Of a stretch of 64,000 nt of DNA, positions 39,062 through 48,665 are shown in pieces (the stretch's first letter is position 1; every line of letters starts with the position of its first letter). The translations under genes were made by a program, and so were the position numbers. The notes under the pieces were generated by a model, which saw nothing but the letters and a program-made list of their open reading frames with translations, searched no databases and was not told the origin of the DNA. Source of the DNA: Collimonas fungivorans (GTDB taxonomy: Bacteria; Pseudomonadota; Gammaproteobacteria; Burkholderiales; Burkholderiaceae_D); NCBI RefSeq assembly GCF_001584145.1, contig NZ_CP013232.1:4216001-4280000 (forward strand), given 5' to 3'.

Positions 39062-40321
39062 ATGCAAGGTTTACATCTGACGGCCGACTGTTACGACTGC
39101 CGCTGCGCCCCAGGCCTGTTACTTGACCCCATCCGGCTGCGCAAGTTCGTGCTGGAGCAAACCCTGGGTTCGGGGCTGACCGTCGTCGGCGAAAAATTCC
39201 ATCCGTTCCAGGCCAGCGACGGCAGCCCCGCCGGCATCACCTGCGCCTTGCTGCTGGCCGAATCGCACCTGGCGATCCATACCTGGCCCGAACGCGATGC
39301 TGTGACCCTGGATGTCTATGTCTGCAACTTCACGGAAGACAATAGCGCCAAGGCCAGCGGCTTGCTGGACGCCCTGGTCGCCGGTTTTGCGCCCGCCCGG
39401 TGGCAAAGCCACCGCCTGCAGCGCGGCAACGGCGCCGACGACCAGACCCTGGCGCTGGAGCAGCTCACGCCGCATACCGCCTACGGCACGCAGCTGGCGC
39501 CGCCGCTGGTGCAGGTGCAATCGCCGTTCCAGCGCGTGGAAATTGCCGACTCCGCCGAGTTCGGCAAAGTGATGCGGCTGGACGGCGCCTACATGACCTC
39601 CGAGCGCGACGAATTTTTCTATCACGAATGCCTGGTCCATCCGGCTGCGCTTAGCCACCCTCACCCGCGCCGCGCCCTGATCGTCGGCGGCGGCGATGGC
39701 GGCAGCAGCGAAGAACTGCTCAAGCATCCGTCGATAGAACAGATCGTCTTGTGCGAAATCGACCTCATGGTGATCCAGGCTGCGCGTTTGCATCTGCAAT
39801 CGATCCATCGCGGAGCGCTGGACGATCCACGGTTGCATCACATCGCACAAGATGGTTTTGCCCACGTACGGGAAGCGGCGCGCGCTGCCGCGGCCGACCA
39901 GCGTTACGACTTGATCCTGCTCGACCTGACCGATCCGCAAGGCGCGGACGGCAGCGCGCTGGCAGCCGACTGCTACACCCTTGAATTCATGCAGGCCTGC
40001 CGCACCCTGCTCAACCCGGGCGGCGCGCTGGTGATGCACCTGGGCAGTCCGTTCCACCATCCGCAACGATTCGCCTTGCTGCGCCAGCGCCTCGGCAGCG
40101 TGTTCGGCCAGGCCCATCCTTATACCGTGCATGTGCCGCTGTATGGCGCGCTATGGGGCATGGCGATCGCCAGCGACGACCTTGATCCGCTGCAGCTGGA
40201 TAGCCATGCGCTGGCAGGCCGCTTGCGGGAAAGAGCGCTGGGCGAGCTCCAGTACTACAACGAAAATGTCCATTCGGCACTATTCGCCTTGCCCAATTTC
40301 GTGCAGAATCTGGGCGCCTAG
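39062..40321 (+). CDS. Fused S-adenosylmethionine decarboxylase and spermidine synthase (SpeD-SpeE)
   Basis: A 419-residue two-domain enzyme. Residues ~1-120 match prokaryotic AdoMet decarboxylase: LLAESHLAIHTWPERDAVTLDVYVCN has the self-cleavage site Glu67-Ser68 (giving the pyruvoyl group) and Cys88. Residues ~140-415 match aminopropyltransferase: ALIVGGGDGGSSEELLKH, CEIDLMVIQAAR and LILLDLTDPQG. One protein could thus make spermidine from putrescine and AdoMet. The start by family is the ATG at 39062; earlier ATGs in frame (38951 with GAGG upstream, 38999) are possible. It is divergent from tkt and leads a polyamine-linked cluster. Confidence 0.9.
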   Translation: MQGLHLTADCYDCRCAPGLLLDPIRLRKFVLEQTLGSGLTVVGEKFHPFQASDGSPAGITCALLLAESHLAIHTWPERDAVTLDVYVCNFTEDNSAKASGLLDALVAGFAPARWQSHRLQRGNGADDQTLALEQLTPHTAYGTQLAPPLVQVQSPFQRVEIADSAEFGKVMRLDGAYMTSERDEFFYHECLVHPAALSHPHPRRALIVGGGDGGSSEELLKHPSIEQIVLCEIDLMVIQAARLHLQSIHRGALDDPRLHHIAQDGFAHVREAARAAAADQRYDLILLDLTDPQGADGSALAADCYTLEFMQACRTLLNPGGALVMHLGSPFHHPQRFALLRQRLGSVFGQAHPYTVHVPLYGALWGMAIASDDLDPLQLDSHALAGRLRERALGELQYYNENVHSALFALPNFVQNLGA

Positions 40322-40351
40322 TTTGTTGTTGCAAATTCATCGTTGCCCGAT

Positions 40352-40774
40352 ATGGAGAGCGTCTTGCCAACCACCAGCCTTTTGAAGCAAATCCCGCAAT
40401 CCGCCGCGCCGTCGGCCAGGAAGAGCCGCGCCGTGCCGCTGGTGCTGGCGGCCTCGGCCCTGATCGCGGGCTGCAGCCCGCGCCAGGCGCGCGACGAATA
40501 CGCCAGCCAGGACGACTGCAAGAAAGACTGGGGCCGGCCCGAGCTGTGCCAGCCGGTTTCGGGCAGCAGCTCAGGCGGCCACGGCGGCGCTTACTACGGC
40601 CGCTACTACGGTCCCAGCTACGATGAAGGCGAACGCGCGAGCGCACAGCGCAGCGCGCGCAGCGGCGGCAACAGCTTTGGCTTGGCCGGCGCCGGCGAGA
40701 GCAACCACTCGGTCGGCCGCAGCGTGTCGCGCGGCGGCTTCGGCGGCGCCCACATTTCCTCCGCCGGCGGTTAA
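40352..40774 (+). CDS. YgiB-like (DUF1190) putative lipoprotein
   Basis: A ~140-residue exported protein. A hydrophobic stretch VPLVLAASALIAGCSP ends in a lipobox (LIAGC). The mature part has DEYASQDDCKKDWGRPELCQP, as in YgiB/YjfM proteins, then a Gly/Ser/Tyr-rich low-complexity tail ending FGGAHISSAGG. An upstream TTG at 40343 is also possible. It lies directly before the glutathionylspermidine synthase-like gene (2 bp), the same pairing as ygiB-ygiC. The role is unknown. Confidence 0.78.
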   Translation: MESVLPTTSLLKQIPQSAAPSARKSRAVPLVLAASALIAGCSPRQARDEYASQDDCKKDWGRPELCQPVSGSSSGGHGGAYYGRYYGPSYDEGERASAQRSARSGGNSFGLAGAGESNHSVGRSVSRGGFGGAHISSAGG

Positions 40775-40776
40775 GC

Positions 40777-41922
40777 ATGATCCGCGAAAGCCTGACGCCG
40801 CGCAGCAACTGGCAGGAACAATTCGAATCGCTCGGTTTCACCTATCACTCGATTGACGATCTGTACTGGGACGAGCGCTACGCCTACCGCTTCAGCGCGG
40901 CGCAGATCGATGCGGTGGAAGACGCCACCAGCGAATTGCACCAGATGGCCTTGCAGGCGGTCGAGCATGTTATCGCGCACGAACGGCTGGAACAGTTCGC
41001 CATTCCCCAGCCGTTCTGGGCATTGGTCGAGGAGAGCTGGCGCGAAAAGGAATTTTCCCTGTACGGACGTTTCGACCTGTCCTGGGACGGCAGCAATCCG
41101 CCCAAAATGCTGGAGTACAACGCCGATACCCCGACCGGCCTGGTGGAATCCAGCGTGGCGCAGTGGTATTGGCTGCAAGACGTGTTTCCCGACGCCGACC
41201 AGTTCAATTCCCTGCACGAGAAACTGATCGCCCAGTGGCAAATCCTGGCCCGCCAGCATCACAGCAAAGGCTTGCTGCACTTCGCCTGCATCGGCGGCCA
41301 TGAGGAAGATGAAGGCAACCTGGCCTACCTGCGCGACACCGCGATCCAGGCAGGTTTCGCCACCAAGCAGCTGGCGATAGAAAATATCGGCTGGGACGAC
41401 AAGCATGCGGAATTTGTCGATGATTTCGACCTGAAGATAGACAACTTGTTCAAGCTGTATCCATGGGAGTGGCTGTGCCGCGAGGAGTTTGCCGAGCACC
41501 TGCTGGCGCGGCCGCTGCGCGTGATCGAACCGGCCTGGAAGATGGTGTTGTCCAACAAGGCCATCTTGCCGGTGCTGTGGGAACTGTTTCCCGGCCATCC
41601 CAACCTGCTGCCGGCGTTTTTCGACGCCTGGCGCATCAGCGGCGATTTCGTCAAGAAACCGCTGTATTCGCGCGAAGGCGAAAACATCACGATCTACGCC
41701 GGCGGCGAAGTCCACCACCAGCCGGGACAATATGGCGCCGAGGGCTACATCTACCAGGCTTTTGCGGCGCAGCCGAAATTCGACGACGGCATCACGCCGG
41801 CCTACACTTCCGTCGGCTCGTGGGTGGTCGGCGACACTCCGGCCGGCATCGGCATCCGCGAAGACGTATCGCTGATCACCAAGGACACCAGCCGTTTTGT
41901 ACCGCATTATTTTGTTGACTGA
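40777..41922 (+). CDS. Glutathionylspermidine synthase-like ATP-grasp protein (YgiC/YjfC)
   Basis: A 381-residue ATP-grasp amidoligase. SWDGSNPPKMLEYNADTPTGLVESS and PAFFDAWRISGDFVKKPLYSREGENI are the family blocks; FVKKPLYSREG holds ATP-binding lysines and arginine. It lacks the amidase domain of E. coli Gss, as YgiC does. Its partner genes (spermidine synthesis, lipoprotein, DUF350) suggest ligation of a polyamine or similar amine to a peptide at the envelope, but no substrate is established. Confidence 0.9.
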   Translation: MIRESLTPRSNWQEQFESLGFTYHSIDDLYWDERYAYRFSAAQIDAVEDATSELHQMALQAVEHVIAHERLEQFAIPQPFWALVEESWREKEFSLYGRFDLSWDGSNPPKMLEYNADTPTGLVESSVAQWYWLQDVFPDADQFNSLHEKLIAQWQILARQHHSKGLLHFACIGGHEEDEGNLAYLRDTAIQAGFATKQLAIENIGWDDKHAEFVDDFDLKIDNLFKLYPWEWLCREEFAEHLLARPLRVIEPAWKMVLSNKAILPVLWELFPGHPNLLPAFFDAWRISGDFVKKPLYSREGENITIYAGGEVHHQPGQYGAEGYIYQAFAAQPKFDDGITPAYTSVGSWVVGDTPAGIGIREDVSLITKDTSRFVPHYFVD

Positions 41923-41959
41923 CCGCAAACCGAACCACATATTCCAGGAGCACTGACCC

Positions 41960-42361
41960 ATGAATTTCCTCCCTATCGGCCTGCCGGCCTTCCTGTCCCA
42001 CTTCGGGCTCGCGTTGCTGCTGGTGGCGATCTTCTTCGTGGTCTATATTTTCATTACGCCCTACCATGAGCTGCGCCTGATCCGCGCCGGCAATCACGCG
42101 GCCGCCGCCAGCCTGGCCGGCGCTTTGCTGGGTTATGTCGCGGCCCTGGCTTCGGCCATTGCGAACAGCGTCAGCCTGCTCGACATGCTAGTCTGGGGAG
42201 TGGTGGCCCTGGTGGTGCAGTTGCTGGCTTTCCTGATCGTCAAGCTGCTGCTGCCAACGCTGCTGGCCGACATTCCGGAAAACAAGATCGCATCCGGCGT
42301 CTTTCTTGGTACAGTCAGTCTTGGCCTGGGTTTGCTGAATGCGGCCTGCATGACTTATTGA
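41960..42361 (+). CDS. DUF350 (YjfL-like) membrane protein
   Basis: A 133-residue inner membrane protein with four predicted helices; HELRLIRAGNHAAAASLAGALLGY is the DUF350 signature and a second, related helix pair follows. It sits 37 bp after the ATP-grasp gene behind CCAGGAG. In E. coli yjfL, yjfM and yjfC form the same trio. Function unknown. Confidence 0.88.
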   Translation: MNFLPIGLPAFLSHFGLALLLVAIFFVVYIFITPYHELRLIRAGNHAAAASLAGALLGYVAALASAIANSVSLLDMLVWGVVALVVQLLAFLIVKLLLPTLLADIPENKIASGVFLGTVSLGLGLLNAACMTY

Positions 42362-42375
42362 TTAAGGATTTTTTC

Positions 42376-43101
42376 GTGCCTCGTTTTTACGTCACATCCC
42401 CGCTCGAAATCGGCCAGCTGTTGGCGCTGCCGGAAGCCGTCGCCCACCACCTGCTGGTGCTGCGGCTAGGGCCGGCCGCGCCGATTACCCTGTTCAACGG
42501 CGAAGGCGGGGAATATACCGCCACCATCAGCAGCATCGAAAAAAAGCGTGTAAACGTCGAGATCAAGACCTTTTCACCACGCGAAGCCGAACTGCCGTAC
42601 GCAATCACGCTGGCCCAGGCGCTGCCGGAATCGTCGAAACTGGACTGGATCATCGAAAAAGCCGTCGAACTCGGCGTCGCTGCGATCCAGCCGCTGGCGG
42701 CCCAGCGTTGCGTAGTGCGCCTCAACAGCGAGCGCGCCGAGAAGAAGCAAAACCACTGGCAGGGGGTGATCGTCGCCGCCGCCGAACAGAGCGGCCGCAA
42801 CCGCCTGCCTACCCTGTCCACCCTCAGCCCGTTCAACGACTGGGCGCAACAGCAGGATCTGCACAAGCGCATCCTGCTGTCGCCGCGCGGCGAGCAATCG
42901 CTGTCGGACTGGGCGCGCCACCAGCCGCCGCAGGCGCTGGCGCTGCTGATCGGCCCAGAGGGCGGCTTCACCGAAACGGAAGAAAACCTGGCCTGCAGCC
43001 AGGGCGCGCTGATGCTGTCGATGGGACCACGCATCCTGCGTACCGAAACCGCCGGCCTGGCGGCGCTGGCGGCCATCAATGCGATCTGGGGCGAGATGTA
43101 G
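42376..43101 (+). CDS. rsmE: 16S rRNA (uracil(1498)-N(3))-methyltransferase
   Basis: A 241-residue SPOUT methyltransferase that methylates U1498 of 16S rRNA. The GTG start (MPRFYVTSPLE) follows AAGGA; an upstream TTG at 42358 overlaps the DUF350 gene and is less likely. ALPESSKLDWIIEKAVELGV, LLIGPEGGFTETEE and SMGPRILRTETAGLAALA are the knot motifs that bind AdoMet. Confidence 0.95.
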   Translation: MPRFYVTSPLEIGQLLALPEAVAHHLLVLRLGPAAPITLFNGEGGEYTATISSIEKKRVNVEIKTFSPREAELPYAITLAQALPESSKLDWIIEKAVELGVAAIQPLAAQRCVVRLNSERAEKKQNHWQGVIVAAAEQSGRNRLPTLSTLSPFNDWAQQQDLHKRILLSPRGEQSLSDWARHQPPQALALLIGPEGGFTETEENLACSQGALMLSMGPRILRTETAGLAALAAINAIWGEM

Positions 43102-43350
43102 TTTCGCCAACTTATCGCTTGCCTCTATCGATCCTACAATTTGTTCTAAGCAAAAATATCAGCACTGGCTAGAATGGTAAACGCAATCAAGACACAATCG
43201 TTTTCAGTTGCGCAACTACTCAAAGCCCTTACTGCGTTGTAAGATCAATCTTCTCAACTGCTTTGTATTTACAGAGCAGCAACCTGCCTTGATGGCTGAC
43301 GTTGTATTTATGCGTTCATTAATTAGGCATTATTTACTCAGGAGAATATT

Positions 43351-43833
43351 ATGGGACTGCTGGATTCGGTACTTGGCGCAATCGGTGGTGGCGGCCAACA
43401 GCAAGCAGGTGGAAATAATACGCAAGCCCTGCTGATCCAGGCTGCATTGCCGTTGCTGCTGAAGGCATTGCAAGGCGGCGGCGCAGGCGCGGGCCAAGCT
43501 GCCGGCGCGGACGCCGGTGCTGGTGCTGGCGGCGGCCTGCTCAGCGCGCTGGAAGGCGCCGGCCTGGGTTCGGTCGTGCAGTCATGGATAGGTACTGGCC
43601 AGAACCAGCCTATCTCGCCGGATCAGGTGCAACAGGCGCTGGGCGGTGGCCAGCTGCAGGAACTGGCGCAAAAAGTCGGCATTTCACCGGATGAAGCAGC
43701 CGGCCACCTGTCGCAGATCCTGCCTGGCCTGGTAGACAAGCTGACACCGCACGGCGAAGCTAGCCCGGCCCCTGGCGGCGTCGATCTCAGCAGTTTGCTG
43801 GGTGGACTTCTGGGCGGTAACAAACCGGCCTGA
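43351..43833 (+). CDS. YidB family protein (DUF937)
   Basis: A 160-residue protein with MGLLDSVLGAIGGGG at the start, a Gly/Ala-rich linker (GAGAGQAAGADAGAGAGGG in pieces), and the conserved block GLGSVVQSWIGTGQNQPISPDQVQQALG followed by GISPDEAAGHLSQILPGLVDKLTP. Function unknown in the family. AGGAGAATATT precedes the ATG. The 249-bp region upstream shows no gene; a terminator follows. Confidence 0.88.
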   Translation: MGLLDSVLGAIGGGGQQQAGGNNTQALLIQAALPLLLKALQGGGAGAGQAAGADAGAGAGGGLLSALEGAGLGSVVQSWIGTGQNQPISPDQVQQALGGGQLQELAQKVGISPDEAAGHLSQILPGLVDKLTPHGEASPAPGGVDLSSLLGGLLGGNKPA

Positions 43834-43858
43834 GCAAAACCAGGCTAAGCTGATTGAT

Positions 43859-43888
43859 AAAAAATCGCCTTCCGGGGCGATTTTTTTT
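43859..43888 (+). terminator. Intrinsic terminator after the yidB-like gene
   Basis: ATCGCC (43864-43869), loop TTCCGG, GGCGAT (43876-43881), then seven T; an A run precedes the stem. Confidence 0.88.
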
Positions 43889-44068
43889 GGCCATGGCAAT
43901 CCTGAATTCCTGATTCAGTATCCAAAATTCAATAAAATAGCTGTTTTATCAATTAAAAATCATGCAATCAGCTGCGGTTCGACTTCCGGGCAGGGGCAAG
44001 ACGCCGAAAGCATTTATAATGCAGGGTTTTGGCAATAAATATTCCGGTCACTTATTTCGGTCACTTCC

Positions 44069-45055
44069 ATGAAGGTATTTCGCGGACTTCCCAACGCCGA
44101 ATCGCGCGCGCCTTGCGCGCTCACTATCGGCAACTTTGACGGCGTGCATCGCGGCCACCAGGTGCTGCTCGCGCACGTCCGCAAGGCCGCCACGGAACTG
44201 GGGCTGGATGCCGCGGTAATGACGTTCGAGCCGCACCCGCGCGAGTTTTTTGCGCAACGTTCCGGCCAGCCGGACAATATGCCGACCCGCGTCGCCAACC
44301 TGCGCGACAAGTTGCAGTCGCTGTCGCAGGCCGGTATAGACCGTGTGATCGTCGAACATTTCAACGCCAGCTTTGCGGCCATGTCGCCCCAGGATTTCAT
44401 CGAGAAAGTGCTGGTGGAAGGCTTGCACGTGAAATGGCTGATGGTAGGCGAGGATTTCTGCTTCGGCGCCCGCCGCGCCGGCAATATCGCGACCTTGGTC
44501 GAGGCCGGCAAGAAGTACGGTTTCCAGGTCGAGACTTTGCCGACCGTGATGAACGACGGCGCGCGGGTATCGTCGTCGGCGGTGCGCGCTGCGCTGGCGG
44601 CCGGCGATTTCGGCCATGCACGGGCTTTGCTGGGCCATCCGTATTCCATTTCCGGTCACGTGGTGCATGGCAAGAAGCTCGGCCGCACCATCGGTTTCCC
44701 GACCCTGAACTTGCGCGTCAACCATAAACTGCCGGCGCTGTCCGGCATCTTCGTGGTCAACGTCCATGGCCTGGCCGAACATCCTTTGCCGGCTGTCGCC
44801 AGCATCGGCATCCGCCCCACCGTGGACGACAGCGGCCGCGTGCTGCTGGAGAGTTATATCCTCGACTTCGCCGGCGATTGCTACGGCAAGCTGATACAAG
44901 TCGAGTTTTTGCAGAAACTGCGCGACGAAGAGAAATATGTCGACCTGCCGACCCTGACTGCCGCGATTACCCGCGATGTCAGCAATGCGCGCGCGTATTT
45001 CCGCCAGCACGGCCAGCACGATATATCGGCAGTTTCGGCCACAGACCGAATTTGA
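44069..45055 (+). CDS. ribF: Bifunctional riboflavin kinase / FAD synthetase
   Basis: Converts riboflavin to FMN and FAD. A 328-residue protein: FAD synthetase domain first (TIGNFDGVHRGHQVLL, VGEDFCFGARRAG, VSSSAVRAAL), then riboflavin kinase (GHVVHGKKLGRTIGFPTLNL, IGIRPTVDDSGRVLLESYILDF). It leads the conserved run ribF-ileS-lspA-coaBC-dut. Confidence 0.97.
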   Translation: MKVFRGLPNAESRAPCALTIGNFDGVHRGHQVLLAHVRKAATELGLDAAVMTFEPHPREFFAQRSGQPDNMPTRVANLRDKLQSLSQAGIDRVIVEHFNASFAAMSPQDFIEKVLVEGLHVKWLMVGEDFCFGARRAGNIATLVEAGKKYGFQVETLPTVMNDGARVSSSAVRAALAAGDFGHARALLGHPYSISGHVVHGKKLGRTIGFPTLNLRVNHKLPALSGIFVVNVHGLAEHPLPAVASIGIRPTVDDSGRVLLESYILDFAGDCYGKLIQVEFLQKLRDEEKYVDLPTLTAAITRDVSNARAYFRQHGQHDISAVSATDRI

Positions 45056-45149
45056 CGCTGTCCGCAATTCCTCGCGCCTTGCCGGCGTTTATGCCTAGCG
45101 CTTATGCCTGCATTTATGCCGGCCCCACAGAATTCCACTGAAGAAAATT

Positions 45150-48044
45150 ATGCCTGATCAGACCAACAAACCAGAAAACAGCAAGCCAGCCAAGCAGGCT
45201 AAGCCGCAGAGCAAATACCCGGTCAACATGACCGAGACGCCCTTCCCCATGCGCGGCGACCTCGCCAAGCGCGAACCGCAATGGGTCAAGCAGTGGCAGG
45301 AAAAGAAAGTCTACGAACGGATCCGCAAAGCCTCCAAGGGCCGTCCGAAATTCATCCTGCACGACGGTCCGCCGTATGCCAACGGCGAGATCCACCTGGG
45401 CCACGCCGTCAACAAGATCCTCAAGGACATGATCGTCAAGGCCCGCAACATGGCCGGCTTCGATGCGCCTTACGTGCCGGGCTGGGATTGCCATGGCATG
45501 CCGATCGAAATCCAGATCGAAAAGAAATACGGCAAGAACCTGCCGGTGGCTGAAGTGCAGTCGAAAGCGCGCGCTTACGCCAATGAACAGATCGACCTGC
45601 AGCGCAAAGACTTCATCCGCCTCGGCGTGCTGGGCGAATGGGACAACCCGTACCTGACCATGGCCTTCGGCAATGAAGCCGACGAACTGCGCGCGCTCGG
45701 CGCCATCCTGGAAAAGGGTTATGTCTATCGCGGCTTGAAGCCGGTCAACTGGTGCTTCGATTGCGGTTCGGCCTTGGCCGAGGCTGAAGTCGAATACCAG
45801 GACAAGCGCGATCCGTCGATCGACGTCGGTTTCCCGTTTGCCGAACCGGACAAGATCGCCGCCGCATTCGGCCTGGCGGCGTTGCCGGCCGGCCAGGGTT
45901 ATGTCGTGATCTGGACCACCACGCCGTGGACCATCCCGTCCAACCAGGCGCTCAACGTCCATCCGGAAGTAGACTACGCGCTGGTGCAGACCACGCGCAA
46001 CGGCGCACCGCTGCTGCTGATCCTGGCGCAGGACCTGGTCGAAGACTCGCTGCAGCGTTTCGGCCTCGAAGGCAAGGCCATCGCCAGCTGCAAGGGCGAA
46101 GCGCTGGCGCTGATCAATTTCAAGCATCCGCTGGCCGACCTTGATCCTGGCTACAACCGTCTGTCGCCGGTCTACCTGGGCGACTACGTCACCACCGACA
46201 GCGGCACCGGCATCGTGCACTCGGCGCCGGCTTACGGCATCGAAGACTTCATCTCCTGCAAAGCGCATGGCATGAAGGACGACGACATCATCAGCCCGGT
46301 GATGGGCGACGGCAAGTTCGCGTCCTGGCTGCCGTTCTTTGCCGGCATGACCATCTGGGAAGCGTCCAAGCCGATCTGCGCCAAGCTGGAAGAAGCCGGC
46401 GCGCTGTTCAAGCTGGTCATGTTCGACCACAGCTACATGCATTGCTGGCGCCACAAGACGCCGATCATCTACCGTGCCACTTCACAGTGGTTCGCCAGCA
46501 TGGACAACTTGCCGAAGGACGGTCACCCGAGCCTGCGCGCAACTGCCCTGAAAGCGATTGAAGAAACCGCATTTTTCCCTGGCTGGGGCAAGGCGCGCCT
46601 GCACGGCATGATCGCCAACCGCCCCGATTGGACCCTGTCGCGGCAGCGCCAGTGGGGCGTGCCGATGGCGTTCTTCGTGCACAAGGAAAGCGGCCAGCTG
46701 CATCCGCGCACGCCGGAACTGCTGGAGCAGATCGCGCAGCGCGTCGAGCAAAGCGGGATCGAAGCCTGGCAGGCGCTGGACCCGAAGGAATTGCTGGGCG
46801 ACGATGCCGTCAACTACATCAAGAACAAGGACACGCTGGATGTCTGGTTCGACTCCGGCTCTACCCACCAGACGGTATTGCGCGGTTCGCACGCCAGCCA
46901 GCTGCAATTTCCTGCCGATCTCTACCTGGAAGGTTCGGACCAGCATCGCGGCTGGTTCCACTCGTCGCTGCTGACCTCGTCCATGCTGAATGGCCGCGCG
47001 CCGTATAACGCTCTGCTGACGCACGGTTTCGTGGTCGACGGCGAAGGCCGCAAGATGTCGAAGTCGCTGAAGAACGGCGTCGAACCGCAAAAAGTGGCGG
47101 ACTCCCTGGGCGCGGAAATCCTGCGCCTGTGGGTGGCCGCCAGCGACTACTCGGGCGAGATCACGATCTCCGACGAAATCCTGAAGCGCGTCACCGAATC
47201 GTATCGCCGCATCCGCAATACCTTGCGCTTCCTGCTGGCCAACACTTCCGACTTCGATCCGTCGAAGGATGCGGTGCCGATCGCCGACCTGCTGGAAATC
47301 GACCGCTATGCGATCGCCAGCATGGCGCAGCTGCAAGCCGACATCCTGCAGCACTACGAGACCTACGAATTCCACCCGGTGATCTCGAAGCTGCAGATGT
47401 ACTGCTCGGAAGACCTGGGCGGCTTCTACCTCGACATCCTGAAAGACCGCCTGTACACCAGCGGCGTCAGTTCGCCGGCGCGCCGTTCCGCGCAAACCGC
47501 GATCTGGCACATCACCCAGGCCCTGCTGCGGGTGATGGCGCCGACGCTGTCGTTCACGGCGGAAGAAGCCTGGTCGTTCTTCGCCAGCCCGGAAGCGTTT
47601 GCCGCCAGCGATGAAACCATTTTCACCCAGACCTATTACGCGCTGCCGGAAATCGACGGCGCCGCGGCTCTGATCGAGAAATTCAACGCAGTGCGCGCGG
47701 TGCGCGCCGACGTCACCAAGCAGCTGGAAGAAGTGCGGGTCGCAGGCGGCATCGGTTCCTCGCTGCAGGCGGAAGTCGAAATCAAGGCGGCCCCGGCCAA
47801 GCATGCGCTGCTCAGCAGCCTGGGCGACGACCTGAAATTTGTCTTGATCACTTCCAGTGCCACGGTGTCGGAAGTAGCGACCGATGCTGAGGAAACGATC
47901 CTGGTGACGCCGTCGGCGCAGCAGAAATGCGAACGCTGCTGGCATTACCGGGCCGACGTCGGCAGCCACCCGGAACATCCGGGCCTGTGCGGACGCTGTG
48001 TCGCCAACCTGTTCGGCGGCGGCGAAGACCGGCATTTTGCTTAA
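45150..48044 (+). CDS. ileS: Isoleucine-tRNA ligase
   Basis: A 964-residue class Ia synthetase charging tRNA-Ile. HLGH in [20 protein letters not shown] and KMSKS in [11 protein letters not shown] form the active site; [13 protein letters not shown] belongs to the editing domain. The C-terminal zinc module [24 protein letters not shown] is intact. The length is that of the bacterial type 1 enzyme, which is normally mupirocin-sensitive. lspA follows after 86 bp. Confidence 0.98.
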   Translation: MPDQTNKPENSKPAKQAKPQSKYPVNMTETPFPMRGDLAKREPQWVKQWQEKKVYERIRKASKGRPKFILHDGPPYANGEIHLGHAVNKILKDMIVKARNMAGFDAPYVPGWDCHGMPIEIQIEKKYGKNLPVAEVQSKARAYANEQIDLQRKDFIRLGVLGEWDNPYLTMAFGNEADELRALGAILEKGYVYRGLKPVNWCFDCGSALAEAEVEYQDKRDPSIDVGFPFAEPDKIAAAFGLAALPAGQGYVVIWTTTPWTIPSNQALNVHPEVDYALVQTTRNGAPLLLILAQDLVEDSLQRFGLEGKAIASCKGEALALINFKHPLADLDPGYNRLSPVYLGDYVTTDSGTGIVHSAPAYGIEDFISCKAHGMKDDDIISPVMGDGKFASWLPFFAGMTIWEASKPICAKLEEAGALFKLVMFDHSYMHCWRHKTPIIYRATSQWFASMDNLPKDGHPSLRATALKAIEETAFFPGWGKARLHGMIANRPDWTLSRQRQWGVPMAFFVHKESGQLHPRTPELLEQIAQRVEQSGIEAWQALDPKELLGDDAVNYIKNKDTLDVWFDSGSTHQTVLRGSHASQLQFPADLYLEGSDQHRGWFHSSLLTSSMLNGRAPYNALLTHGFVVDGEGRKMSKSLKNGVEPQKVADSLGAEILRLWVAASDYSGEITISDEILKRVTESYRRIRNTLRFLLANTSDFDPSKDAVPIADLLEIDRYAIASMAQLQADILQHYETYEFHPVISKLQMYCSEDLGGFYLDILKDRLYTSGVSSPARRSAQTAIWHITQALLRVMAPTLSFTAEEAWSFFASPEAFAASDETIFTQTYYALPEIDGAAALIEKFNAVRAVRADVTKQLEEVRVAGGIGSSLQAEVEIKAAPAKHALLSSLGDDLKFVLITSSATVSEVATDAEETILVTPSAQQKCERCWHYRADVGSHPEHPGLCGRCVANLFGGGEDRHFA

Positions 48045-48130
48045 GCGATGATGTAGATAAAACAGGCGCAGCGTACAATCGGCCATGGCCTTGTGCACTG
48101 CGCATTTCTGCCACACAGTTAAGAATCGAC

Positions 48131-48637
48131 ATGGCCACAAAAAAACGCTCTTCTGCCCCATCCTCTTCCAACTACGGCCTGGCGCCATGGCTGGCGATCG
48201 CTGCACTGGTGCTGCTGATCGACCAGCTCACCAAGATCACCATCGTGCGCCTGTTCAGCTACGGCGAATCGCATGCCGTGACCTCCTTCTTCAACCTGGT
48301 GCTGGTGTATAACAAGGGCGCCGCGTTCAGCTTCCTGTCCACCGAATCCGGCTGGCAGCGCTATTTTTTCACGGTACTCGGCATCGCCGCTGCGCTGTTC
48401 ATCACGTTCCTGCTGAAACGCCACGCCGGACAACGCATGTTCTGCACCGCGCTGGCCCTGATCCTGGGCGGCGCCATCGGCAACGTGGTCGACCGTATCG
48501 CCTACGGCCATGTGATCGATTTTCTCGATATCTACGTGCGCAACTGGCACTGGCCGGCTTTCAACATCGCCGATAGCGCGATCTGCGTCGGTGCGGTATT
48601 GTTTGTGATTGATGAGCTGCGTCGCGTAAACAAGTAA
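48131..48637 (+). CDS. lspA: Lipoprotein signal peptidase (signal peptidase II)
   Basis: A 168-residue membrane aspartyl protease that cuts prolipoprotein signals. Four helices; catalytic aspartates lie in [18 protein letters not shown] and [20 protein letters not shown] and [12 protein letters not shown] are conserved substrate-side motifs. The ATG at 48131 is chosen because the frame upstream overlaps ileS in a non-coding-like way. Confidence 0.96.
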   Translation: MATKKRSSAPSSSNYGLAPWLAIAALVLLIDQLTKITIVRLFSYGESHAVTSFFNLVLVYNKGAAFSFLSTESGWQRYFFTVLGIAAALFITFLLKRHAGQRMFCTALALILGGAIGNVVDRIAYGHVIDFLDIYVRNWHWPAFNIADSAICVGAVLFVIDELRRVNK

Positions 48638-48665
48638 CCGATACATAACGTTTCCAGGAGCAGGT

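Noticed and set aside
42358..42375. TTG start for rsmE
   Set aside because: It overlaps the DUF350 gene; GTG at 42376 has AAGGA upstream and gives the family start MPRF.
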